The notes below the pieces were generated by a model. That model was not told the DNA's origin, did not search any database, and was given only the letters and a program-made list of their open reading frames with translations. A stretch of 5,670 bases of DNA from Treponema sp. (GTDB lineage Bacteria; Spirochaetota; Spirochaetia; Treponematales; Breznakiellaceae): the NCBI GenBank assembly GCA_009780545.1, contig WQZW01000116.1, forward strand, positions 1 through 5,670, given 5' to 3'. Position 1 is the first letter of the stretch, and each line of letters opens with the position of its first letter. Of this stretch, positions 1-5,592 are shown piece after piece. Made by a program: the position numbers and the translations under genes.

Positions 1-848
1 GAGGCATCGAAGGTGCCGAAGGGGTTCATCCTGAAGTATTCGTTGAAGGCCGCCGTCGCCTCGTCATCCACGATCTGGAAGGTCAAACTGCCGCGGCCCA
101 TGATGATGTCGTTGATGCGTTCCGGATCGGCGTTGCCCGGTATCTCCACGTAGATCTGGTCGGCACCCTGCCGCCGTATTACCGGCTCGGTAAGGCCGAA
201 CTGGTCGATACGGCTGCCGAGGTCGACGAGCGTGCGTTCCATCGCATCGTTGCGGTCCTCGTCGGTAAGGCTTTGCCCGACCCTTTCCTGCAGGGCGTCC
301 ATGTCCGCCTGAAGGATGATGCTGAGGCCGCCTGAAAGGTCAAGCCCAAGCTGGACGGCCCTTCTCTGCAGGGACCTAAGGGAGAAAACCTCGTCCCGGT
401 ACCTGTTTTCGATCGCATCCCGGATCGCCTGGGTGTTGGGAAAGGCGGAAAGTACGGCGATGAGGTCCCAGCTCGGGGGAGCCGGCCTCCTGTTGTCCCG
501 GTTCAGCTTTCGGGCCTGCCCGGCAAGGAAGGCCAGGTCGGCCGGCATCTCCGGTACGTCGCCCCTGGACCTGGCCAGTTCGACGACCTCCCTGAAGTTA
601 ACCTCGCCCGCCCCATCGCCGAGGGCCTGCCTGGCCCCCGACAATGCTTCGTTGGAAAGCACCAACAGACGTTGAAGGTCGCCGTCCGCCCTCATCCTCG
701 CCTGATCCCGTATCTGCTCCCTGGACTGCATGGCCTGCGCCTGCCGGTCCATCGGGGTCAGGAAGTGCCAGCTTATGCTTGGCCAAAGGAACACAAAGCA
801 AACGGCCATCACCAGCAGGATGATGCCGAACCGCAACCTTTTTTTCAT
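1..848 (-). CDS. secD: SecD, protein translocase subunit, N-terminal 282 residues (3' end beyond window)
   Basis: SecD works with SecF and YajC at the SecYEG channel, using the proton gradient to help pull exported proteins across the inner membrane. Reading from the ATG at 846-848, the frame stays open to the window edge. Residues 1-4 are basic (MKKR), and residues 6-23 form a hydrophobic helix, the first membrane segment. The SecD signature LGLDLSGG lies at residues 167-174, followed by a ferredoxin-like periplasmic P1 region with the typical GLTEPVIRRQG and IYVEIPG stretches. In E. coli the signature comes soon after the first helix. Here roughly 140 charged, Arg/Glu/Ala-rich residues intervene, a layout I recall from spirochaetes. 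A GGAGAG ribosome site about 8 bases before the ATG fixes the start. The gene follows yajC by 20 bp, so the two are very likely co-transcribed. The C-terminal five helices and secF would lie beyond position 1. Confidence 0.95.
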   Translation of the reverse strand, partial: MKKRLRFGIILLVMAVCFVFLWPSISWHFLTPMDRQAQAMQSREQIRDQARMRADGDLQRLLVLSNEALSGARQALGDGAGEVNFREVVELARSRGDVPEMPADLAFLAGQARKLNRDNRRPAPPSWDLIAVLSAFPNTQAIRDAIENRYRDEVFSLRSLQRRAVQLGLDLSGGLSIILQADMDALQERVGQSLTDEDRNDAMERTLVDLGSRIDQFGLTEPVIRRQGADQIYVEIPGNADPERINDIIMGRGSLTFQIVDDEATAAFNEYFRMNPFGTFDA

Positions 849-868
849 TCAGCTCTCTCCAGTACGTG

Positions 869-1252
869 CTATTTCTCGTCGCGCTCGGAGTCCTCGGCTT
901 CACTTTCCTCTTTGTCCGCCCGCTCTTCTTTTCCGGAGCTTACAATGGAAGAAATCGCACTTCGGGTGAACTCGATTTTCGTTCCTTCGTCGACCTTGAG
1001 GACGACCGAATGTTCCCTAACCGTCTGGATGGTCCCGTGAATCCCCCCGATGGTGATCACCTTGTCGCCCTTCTTCAGTGCGGAGAGCATTTTTTGGGTT
1101 TCCTTCTGCTTTTTGCTCTGGGGCCTGATGATCAAAAAGTAGAAGATGGCGATGATGGCGACGAAGGGGAGGAAAGTCATGAGACTCGATCCCGGAGAGC
1201 CTCCTTCCGTCTGCGGAGCGGCCATCAAGAGATGGAAAACAAAATCTGTCAT
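869..1252 (-). CDS. yajC: YajC, preprotein translocase accessory subunit
   Basis: This is a 127-residue small membrane protein that joins SecDF in the Sec accessory complex. It is somewhat longer than the usual 85-115 residues because of an acidic, highly charged tail (residues 108-127, rich in Glu, Asp, Lys and Ser). The single membrane helix spans about residues 25-43 and runs into the family signature YFLIIRPQSKKQKE (38-51). The cytoplasmic domain follows, with KGDKVITIGGIHGTI (61-75) and KIEFTRSAISSIV (92-104), both typical of YajC. The ATG at 1250-1252 is preceded by AAGGAAG five bases upstream. The residues before the helix (MTDFVFHLLMAAPQTEGGSPG) are unremarkable and do not look like a cleaved signal. 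It stands first in the unit, 20 bp ahead of secD, with a predicted promoter at 1316-1344. The identity is secure. Confidence 0.96.
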   Translation of the reverse strand: MTDFVFHLLMAAPQTEGGSPGSSLMTFLPFVAIIAIFYFLIIRPQSKKQKETQKMLSALKKGDKVITIGGIHGTIQTVREHSVVLKVDEGTKIEFTRSAISSIVSSGKEERADKEESEAEDSERDEK

Positions 1253-1315
1253 AAATACTTCCTTGCAATAGAGTTACGGCAGAGACATCTCTATGGGTGC
1301 CAAACTGCCATTTTC

Positions 1316-1344
1316 AGCATACAGGAAAGTCCCACAAAGTTCAA
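1316..1344 (-). promoter_or_regulatory. Predicted sigma-70-type promoter for yajC-secD
   Basis: On the minus strand TTGAAC (complement of 1339-1344) and TATGCT (complement of 1316-1321) are separated by exactly 17 bases. Each hexamer matches the consensus at 4 of 6 positions. The start of transcription would fall near 1309, giving a leader of about 57 bases before the yajC ATG. That leader contains a small AGAGA/TCTCT inverted repeat at 1281-1292. The match is only moderate by itself, but the same two hexamers with the same spacing occur before the phosphofructokinase gene, which raises confidence. Confidence 0.5.
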
Positions 1345-1402
1345 GGGTGCTGTCCGTACTTACTGCAAGGCATCCCGTTCTGCGGCACATGCTGCCCGGA
1401 TA

Positions 1403-1424
1403 AACCCGGAAGATTGGGTTCCGG
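1403..1424 (-). terminator. Intergenic dyad after the LarA-like gene, weak terminator candidate
   Basis: Four bases after the stop of the LarA-like gene, the minus strand can form CCGGAA/TTCCGG arms (1406-1411 with 1419-1424, 7-base loop). Alternatively it can form AACCC/GGGTT arms (1403-1407 with 1416-1420, 8-base loop). The sequence after the stem is GTTTATCC rather than a clean T run, so intrinsic termination would be weak. The same segment contains the GGATAAACCCGGAA motif discussed in the findings, so a protein-binding role is an alternative. Confidence 0.3.
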
Positions 1425-1427
1425 CCC

Positions 1428-2711
1428 CTATGCCTTCCAAAGTCCCAGGGCCGGGTTCGCAATATAGAAGAACTCTTCCCCGTCGGTGGTGCGGTTCGGG
1501 CCGGGCGACAGGGATTCCGGTCGGTAGCGTTCCAGGGCGAGCGAGATGTCGCCCCAATCGAATCCCACCGACTCGATCTCCTCTCGGGTAAGGCCGGGAC
1601 CGGGACAGTAACGGATCGTGAAGCGGCCGTCGGCGGAACCGTGGACGAGATGGGCCGCGGCGCTGAGGCCGGCGGCAAGTTCCAGGTCGGCGGCGACCTT
1701 CAGGCGGACCTCCTCGGCCGAACAGTAGCCGTGCCTGCGGATAAGCCGGTCCAGGCCGGCATCCTCGCCGAAGCGTTCCAGGCCGCCTGCGATGATCGTC
1801 AGCTCGCCGCCGTCGGCCATTGCCAGGCGGGTGCGGTAGATGGCCTTGTTGCCCAGCCAGGTGCTGCGGAACTCGCCGGGATCGAGGTAGACGACGGCCT
1901 TTTGCAGTGGCCGGGGCACGGTTTCGATGTTGAGCCGGGCGGAAAGGGTGGCGGCAAGCTCGAAGCACTCCCTGCCAAATCCGGAGTACAGCCCCCGCAG
2001 TTCCGGCCTGGCCCCGCCGATCACGGTGAGCAGGTACAGCACCGGGGGCAGCTTCCCCTCGGCAAGGAGCATTCCCCGGTCGAGCAGGGCCCGAACCGGA
2101 GTGTCCGTCCTGCCCATGATCCGCTCTAAGCCGAACAGGGCCCCGGCATAGTGGCTCTTGTCGATGGCTTCCCTGCCGCCCGTGCCGATCAGCACGTTCT
2201 TGGCGTGGTTTGCCATCCCCACCACCTCATGCGGCACCACCTGCCCCAGGGAAACGATCAGATCGAAGCTCCCGTTAGCCAGAAGCAGGTTCACCTGAAC
2301 CGGCCAGTCGGAACGCAGGGCGTTTTCGGTGATTTCGGCGACTTCTTCCGCATCGAGCCGGCCCAGTTCCAGGATGTCCCGCTCCCATCTATGGACACGG
2401 AAAAGCTCGGCCGGGATGTCGGGAAACATCCGCATCCGGCCCTCGGCGGAGATCGGGGCATGGGTTCCCAGGGCCGGCAGTACGGTAACGGCGATTCCCC
2501 GTTCGGTAAGGAAGCGGTAGGCGGCGCAGGTAAAGAAACCGGCCTCGGAGTGCAGCCGGGTAAGGTCCGGGGGTAAAAGCAGTACCGAGCGGACCCGGCC
2601 GACTTCGGCAATGGCGGCGTCAAGTCCCTCCAGGAAAAGCCGGCCGGCTTCCTCCCGGTCCAGGGACTCAGGTCCGCCGCCCTTTGCCAGAAAGGTCTTA
2701 GGCCGGGCCAT
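1428..2711 (-). CDS. LarA-family (DUF2088) nickel-pincer-nucleotide-dependent racemase/epimerase, substrate unknown
   Basis: This 427-residue protein has the length and motif order of the lactate racemase LarA family. These enzymes use a nickel-pincer nucleotide tethered to a lysine to racemise or epimerise 2-hydroxy acids by hydride transfer. Visible motifs are PPDLTR (47-52, the D-x-x-R nucleotide-binding motif), ALGTH (80-84), VPH (159-161), [13 protein letters not shown] (167-179) and KSH (185-187). Compared with L. plantarum LarA as I remember it (H108, H174, K184, H200), the equivalents are H84, H161, K171 and H187. The spacings H161-K171 (10) and K171-H187 (16) are identical, so the cofactor lysine, nickel ligand and catalytic histidines all appear present. 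The NHAKN context differs from the GGRK of true lactate racemases, so a sugar acid such as gluconate or mannonate is plausible but unproven. The ATG lies inside the end of the upstream kinase gene (14-bp overlap), has only a poor ribosome site, and its frame has a stop at 2718-2720, so translation is probably coupled. Cofactor makers LarB, LarC and LarE are not in the window. Confidence 0.88.
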   Translation of the reverse strand: MARPKTFLAKGGGPESLDREEAGRLFLEGLDAAIAEVGRVRSVLLLPPDLTRLHSEAGFFTCAAYRFLTERGIAVTVLPALGTHAPISAEGRMRMFPDIPAELFRVHRWERDILELGRLDAEEVAEITENALRSDWPVQVNLLLANGSFDLIVSLGQVVPHEVVGMANHAKNVLIGTGGREAIDKSHYAGALFGLERIMGRTDTPVRALLDRGMLLAEGKLPPVLYLLTVIGGARPELRGLYSGFGRECFELAATLSARLNIETVPRPLQKAVVYLDPGEFRSTWLGNKAIYRTRLAMADGGELTIIAGGLERFGEDAGLDRLIRRHGYCSAEEVRLKVAADLELAAGLSAAAHLVHGSADGRFTIRYCPGPGLTREEIESVGFDWGDISLALERYRPESLSPGPNRTTDGEEFFYIANPALGLWKA

Positions 2712-4017
2712 TCGCCATCATCGCCGGCTGATGCGTTGCGTCCAGCGCATCCCGCCAGAGATTGCCCTCGGGGTCCACATGCCGCCGTTGGGCAATGGCC
2801 GCCTGTATGGGCAGGTGGACGTACTTGTTGTTCACCAGTCCGATGATCACCTTGTTCTTTCCTGCCATCGCCGCATGGGCCGCCGCATTCCCCAGCCGTT
2901 CGCAGTAGATGGAATCGGCGGCATTGGCCGGCGAGGAGCGGATCACATAACTCGGGTCGATGTACTTAAGGTTGATCTCGATCTCCCGCTCCTTGAAGTG
3001 GGCGATGATCCTGTCCCGAAGGTACGTTCCCACGTCGGCGAGCTTGAGGTTTCCGCTCGCGTCGGTCTCGTGCCGGGTCATCAAGGTGTCCTGCATCGCG
3101 CCCTCGGCAACGATGATGACCGCATGCTGCCGCCCCAAAAGTCTCTGTTCCAGGTGATAAAGAAAGCCGTTGCTGCCCTCGAGATCGAAGTGGACTTCCG
3201 GAATCAGGACGAAGTTGACCTCATGACTTGCCAGAGCCGTGCAGGTGGCGATAAAACCGGACTCGCGTCCCATCACCTTGACCAATCCGATACCGTTGAT
3301 CGCCGAATCCGCCTCCATGTGGGCGGCCGAAACCACTTCCTTGGCCCGTTCCACCGCCGTGTTGAAGCCGAAGGAACGGTCGATGATGAAAAAATCGTTG
3401 TCCACGGTTTTGGGGATCCCGATAATGGCGATCTTCAGCCTTCTCTTCTCGATTTCGTTGGCGATGGCCAGCGCCCCATGCTGGGTCCCGTCCCCGCCTA
3501 TCGTAAAAAGCACGTTGAGGTTGAGCCTTTCGATGGCGTCGACGATCTTCGCCGTCTCGTTTCCGCCGCCGCGGGAGCTTCCCAGAAAGGTTCCGCCGAG
3601 CTTGTGGATGTCGTCCACGGCCTCCGGCGTCAGGGGAATCACCGGGTATTGCAGTTCCGGCAGGAAACCCTTGTAGCCGTAGGAAATCCCGGAGATGCGC
3701 TTGACACCGTAGCGGTACCAAAGACAGCGGACCACCGCCCGAATCACGTCGTTGATGCCCGGGCACAGCCCGCCGCAACTGACGATGCCGGCATGCACGT
3801 GCGCCGGACTGAAGTAGATCAACTGCCGGGGCCCGGCCCGCTGCAGGAGCTGAGCCTCCCCGACGCCGTCCGCCCCTTCGACCAGCGTGTCCAGCCTGAC
3901 GAACTGGTCGTCGGCAATGTAGTTGGCGATTCCCTCGTTCCTCGAGGTCGCCATCTCTATCGGCGAGGAAATCCTGCACTCGCCCAGGTTCTCGACACTA
4001 AAATCGTGATCTGCCAT
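2698..4017 (-). CDS. pfkA: 6-phosphofructokinase, atypical clade X of PFK group II, probably ATP-dependent
   Basis: It phosphorylates fructose 6-phosphate to fructose 1,6-bisphosphate in the cytoplasm, the committed step of glycolysis. The 439-residue chain has an N-terminal extension of about 70 residues before the Rossmann core, as in clade X enzymes of plants, trypanosomatids and spirochaetes. Visible motifs are GGLCPGIND (82-90), GTFLGSSRG (142-150), GGDGT (174-178), PKTVDND (202-208, with K203 and the catalytic aspartate D206), MGRESGF (249-255), PE at 273-274, and [10 protein letters not shown] (351-360). The glycine in GGDGT is the residue expected for ATP use, where pyrophosphate-dependent enzymes have aspartate. 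The lysine in PKTVDND is the residue usual in pyrophosphate enzymes. This mixed signature is characteristic of the atypical ATP-dependent clade, but donor choice is an inference. The start at 4015-4017 has a strong purine-rich ribosome site (AAGGAAGGA), and a promoter lies at 4048-4076. The 3' end overlaps the LarA-like gene by 14 bp. Confidence 0.94.
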   Translation of the reverse strand: MADHDFSVENLGECRISSPIEMATSRNEGIANYIADDQFVRLDTLVEGADGVGEAQLLQRAGPRQLIYFSPAHVHAGIVSCGGLCPGINDVIRAVVRCLWYRYGVKRISGISYGYKGFLPELQYPVIPLTPEAVDDIHKLGGTFLGSSRGGGNETAKIVDAIERLNLNVLFTIGGDGTQHGALAIANEIEKRRLKIAIIGIPKTVDNDFFIIDRSFGFNTAVERAKEVVSAAHMEADSAINGIGLVKVMGRESGFIATCTALASHEVNFVLIPEVHFDLEGSNGFLYHLEQRLLGRQHAVIIVAEGAMQDTLMTRHETDASGNLKLADVGTYLRDRIIAHFKEREIEINLKYIDPSYVIRSSPANAADSIYCERLGNAAAHAAMAGKNKVIIGLVNNKYVHLPIQAAIAQRRHVDPEGNLWRDALDATHQPAMMANGPA

Positions 4018-4047
4018 ACATCCTTCCTTCCCGTCCCGCTTTCGACC

Positions 4048-4076
4048 AGCATAAACCCGGAAAGGGTTTTGTTCAA
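4048..4076 (-). promoter_or_regulatory. Predicted sigma-70-type promoter for the phosphofructokinase/LarA-like unit
   Basis: TTGAAC (complement of 4071-4076) and TATGCT (complement of 4048-4053) lie 17 bases apart. Both hexamers and the spacing equal those of the proposed yajC promoter. Transcription would begin near 4041, leaving a leader of about 24 bases that contains the kinase ribosome site. Unlike the yajC promoter, the spacer here is a dyad (see 4053-4069), suggesting this promoter may be controlled. Confidence 0.5.
4053..4069. promoter_or_regulatory. Dyad inside the kinase promoter spacer, candidate operator
   Basis: The plus strand reads AAACCC, GGAAA, GGGTTT, a perfect 6-bp-arm inverted repeat with a 5-base centre. 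It fills the spacer between the -35 and -10 hexamers and touches the first base of the -10. A repressor bound here would block RNA polymerase. No regulator gene is visible in the window and no regulator family can be named from the sequence, so the function is inferred from position only. Confidence 0.3.
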
Positions 4077-4103
4077 TAGTGCTCGGATTGTTGTTGGGGC
4101 AGG

Positions 4104-4142
4104 GAACGCATGCGCGAAGGCTGACCTGTCATGCATGCGTTC
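4104..4142. repeat. Intergenic hairpin between the membrane-protein gene and the kinase gene
   Basis: GAACGCATGC (4104-4113) and GCATGCGTTC (4133-4142) are perfect 10-bp arms around a 19-base loop. The loop carries a smaller AGG/CCT pairing (AGGCTGACCT). It starts six bases beyond the stop of the membrane-protein gene. Reading along the minus strand no T run follows, while on the plus strand TCAG-type sequence with TTTT follows shortly after, so it resembles a terminator better in the plus direction, where no gene was found. It could be an imperfect terminator for the membrane gene, or one of a pair of related elements with 4971-5013. Confidence 0.55.
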
Positions 4143-4148
4143 AGGTTT

Positions 4149-4940
4149 TCAGTCGGCGAAGGATTCGCCTGTATCAAGGTTTCGGCCGGGCCGCACTTTT
4201 TTTCTGTTACACAGCGCAACAACAATGCTTAAAACGATGAAAGAAAATAGGAGCAACATCTTAATCGCTCCAAACTCGGCCAGTATCCCGGACACTATCG
4301 GCGAGTCCATCTCGCTCAGTTTTTGCATTCCTTCCTCGTCAAGTGGTTTCCAAGGCCCGTTCCGAATACCGATGTCCACCAGGATAAAAACACAACTGCC
4401 CACAAGCAGGGGAATTTTTCGCCATTGGGCAAAGAGGAGGCATAAAACGGCAGCGAAAAGCCCGGATACCGTCTGCACAAAATTCAGCGCAAGCAATGCG
4501 AACATGCCGTAGACACCGGCAACCGTACTCGCCAGGAAGGTAATCCGCTGGTTTTTCGGGAGACTCCCGGGATCTTTACGTTGGTACAGCATGACAAAGG
4601 CGCCGATTACGGCAAGTGCGGCAAGAAGCACCCAGCCATTCATCGCATATTCAATCCCCAGGTTGCGGAACAGCGCCGGATCTAAGGTTAACGGAATCCG
4701 AATCAGTAAGATTCCGAGAAAAGCACACAGAAATCCTATCCGGTTTTTCCTAAATCTGAAGAGAAGAAGCCAGAGAACGGCCTCCAAAAAAGCATGGAAG
4801 AAAGCCGAGGATCCTCCTACGAAGAAGCGCCCAAGCTGTTGTCCGCAGAATATCCCGATAATCAAGGTAATCCCATCATTAAGCAGGAAGTTTTTTCTTC
4901 CCTCGGCATCGGGAACGACATTCGCAGGTTCCAAGATCAT
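4149..4940 (-). CDS. Polytopic membrane protein of unknown function
   Basis: I do not recognise this 263-residue protein. It has seven or eight likely membrane helices, at about residues 23-42, 46-62, 68-86, 101-119, 133-153, 158-173, 175-192 and 224-244. A soluble loop of about 30 residues (194-223, GPWKPLDEEGMQKLSEMDS) precedes the last helix, and a basic cytosolic-type tail (NRKKVRPGR, 245-253) ends the chain. No transporter or enzyme motif stands out. The frame is open upstream to 5213, but I chose the ATG at 4938-4940 because AAGGGGG lies five bases before it. Earlier codons overlap a hairpin and the tail of the next frame, and encode an Arg-rich, non-membrane stretch typical of spurious translation. 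An ATG at 4977-4979 is the alternative, giving 276 residues. Parts of the gene are AT-rich (22/60, 24/60 and 27/60 G+C counted at 4201-4260, 4681-4740 and 4741-4800), against 37/60 in a sampled line of the LarA-like gene. This suggests a different origin. Confidence 0.72.
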   Translation of the reverse strand: MILEPANVVPDAEGRKNFLLNDGITLIIGIFCGQQLGRFFVGGSSAFFHAFLEAVLWLLLFRFRKNRIGFLCAFLGILLIRIPLTLDPALFRNLGIEYAMNGWVLLAALAVIGAFVMLYQRKDPGSLPKNQRITFLASTVAGVYGMFALLALNFVQTVSGLFAAVLCLLFAQWRKIPLLVGSCVFILVDIGIRNGPWKPLDEEGMQKLSEMDSPIVSGILAEFGAIKMLLLFSFIVLSIVVALCNRKKVRPGRNLDTGESFAD

Positions 4941-4954
4941 TTGAGCCCCCTTGG

Positions 4955-4972
4955 TTTCCGGATAAACGGAAA
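4955..4972. promoter_or_regulatory. Small dyad just upstream of the membrane-protein ribosome site
   Basis: TTTCCG (4955-4960) and CGGAAA (4967-4972) are perfect 6-bp arms around GATAAA. The dyad ends four bases before the AAGGGGG ribosome site of the membrane-protein gene (reading the minus strand) and overlaps two bases of the larger hairpin at 4971-5013. It is a reduced version of the ATAAA/CGGAA motif found in two other intergenic gaps. It could be an operator or could simply extend the terminator region; no convincing promoter hexamers were found nearby. Confidence 0.25.
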
Positions 4973-5013
4973 GCGGCATGACAGGAGAGTTGCCTGACCG
5001 TCGCATGCCGCTT
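4971..5013 (-). terminator. Large hairpin after the 190-codon frame, probable terminator
   Basis: AAGCGGCATG (4971-4980) and CATGCCGCTT (5004-5013) pair perfectly over 10 bp with a 23-base loop that itself contains CAGG/CCTG. It lies 6 bases after the stop codon at 5020-5022, and on the minus strand the stem is followed by TCCGTTT (the last stem bases being TT). That is a broken T tract, so termination is plausible but not ideal. The loop and arms share sequence with the hairpin on the other side of the membrane-protein gene. Confidence 0.5.
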
Positions 5014-5019
5014 CGGTTC

Positions 5020-5592
5020 TTAACTAGCCTGGCGAGGAGGCTTGTAGGATGGCCAGCTGGCAGGATCATCAGGGCGGATGTACGGATCATCATCCTCGCC
5101 GCCACTGTTCGTGTTTCCACTACCTTTGTCCGGAACCTTGTTTCCGCCACCCTTGTCCACCGTTCCCGCCTGGCTCTCTTTTCGCGCTGCCTCTCTGGCC
5201 GCTTCACGGGCATTTATTGAGTTGTTGGCGAATTTTTCCGACTCATTCAGAGCCCCCAAACGCAGGAGTTGCGAAGCCTCAAGGCCCTGCTCGTCCCCGT
5301 ATGACTTCAGCCTTCTCTCTTGTTGGAAATCGTAAGTTTTCCCTATCCCGGCTATCGAAAAAGTCTCCGCTGTCTGGTTATACGAAATCTTGGCAGTTTC
5401 TGCCGTCGCATCGTTCGCTTTAAGCGCAAGGCGTTCCGGGAAAGCTTCCTTAAAATAAGGGAATAAATCAGAAGTTTGCAGGGCAATGGTTGAGCTTTGC
5501 AAGCCCCCCCCCGAGGCCGCTTCCCACCGCAGAACAGCCCGACAGCCAAGACCGGAGGCTTGCAAAGCAAACCTCCCTGGCCCATCCTCCAT
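5020..5592 (-). CDS. Hypothetical 190-codon frame starting inside a repeat; possible gene remnant
   Basis: I do not recognise this product. Residues 1-30 are encoded by the repeat array and the adjoining G run (MEDGPGRFALQASGLGCR and onward) and look like translated repeat rather than protein. Residues 45-142 look more natural: hydrophilic, probably helical, with FKEAFPERLALKAND, KTYDFQQERRLKSYGDEQG and a helix-forming AREAAREAARKES. Residues 143-190 are low-complexity (Gly, Asp, Lys, Pro) and end in a Trp/Tyr-containing tail. There is no signal peptide or membrane helix. The only in-frame ATG (5590-5592) lies in the arm of a repeat hairpin. A TTG at codon 31 directly follows the G run and is an alternative start. 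The likeliest readings are the 3' part of a gene cut by the repeat, or a gene that borrowed its start from it. The hairpin after the stop supports a genuine 3' end. Confidence 0.4.
   Translation of the reverse strand: MEDGPGRFALQASGLGCRAVLRWEAASGGGLQSSTIALQTSDLFPYFKEAFPERLALKANDATAETAKISYNQTAETFSIAGIGKTYDFQQERRLKSYGDEQGLEASQLLRLGALNESEKFANNSINAREAAREAARKESQAGTVDKGGGNKVPDKGSGNTNSGGEDDDPYIRPDDPASWPSYKPPRQAS
5494..5568. repeat. 12-bp inverted repeat bracketing the degenerate segment
   Basis: GCTTTGCAAGCC (5494-5505) and GGCTTGCAAAGC (5557-5568) are perfect reverse complements separated by 51 bases. The right copy is half of the first B hairpin of the tandem array, and the left copy is an isolated inverted half. 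This suggests that the 5506-5556 stretch was rearranged or inverted during repeat decay. The pairing competes with the local B hairpin. Confidence 0.5.
5504..5512 (-). repeat. Nine-base G homopolymer on the coding strand
   Basis: Nine consecutive C on the plus strand, nine G in the direction of the genes, fall within the first 30 codons of the 190-codon frame. Runs of this length are prone to slippage, and poly-G tracts are known phase-variation sites in Treponema pallidum. Whether this one varies cannot be told from one sequence. It could also reflect a base-calling uncertainty in run length. Confidence 0.85.

Noticed and set aside
598..903. 101-codon minus-strand frame over the secD start
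   Set aside because: It is a shifted reading of the yajC-secD junction and the first part of secD; the SecD frame carries the helix and the LGLDLSGG motif.
1297..1302. TGGCAC on the minus strand resembling a sigma-54 -24 element upstream of yajC
   Set aside because: No GC pair occurs at the required -12 distance, and a better sigma-70-type pair lies just upstream.
866..1591. 241-codon open frame on the plus strand
   Set aside because: It is antisense to yajC, the intergenic gap and the LarA-like gene, with no ribosome site or recognisable motif.
2611..4512. 633-codon open frame on the plus strand
   Set aside because: It lies antisense to the well-supported kinase gene and runs into the membrane-protein gene. 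Its composition (many Arg, Pro, His, Asp) and lack of motifs fit a mirror of GC-rich coding DNA.
4941..5213. N-terminal extension of the membrane-protein frame to an ATG at 5213
   Set aside because: The added 91 residues are Arg-rich, overlap the other frame and cross the hairpin at 4971-5013. A strong ribosome site sits before the ATG at 4938-4940.
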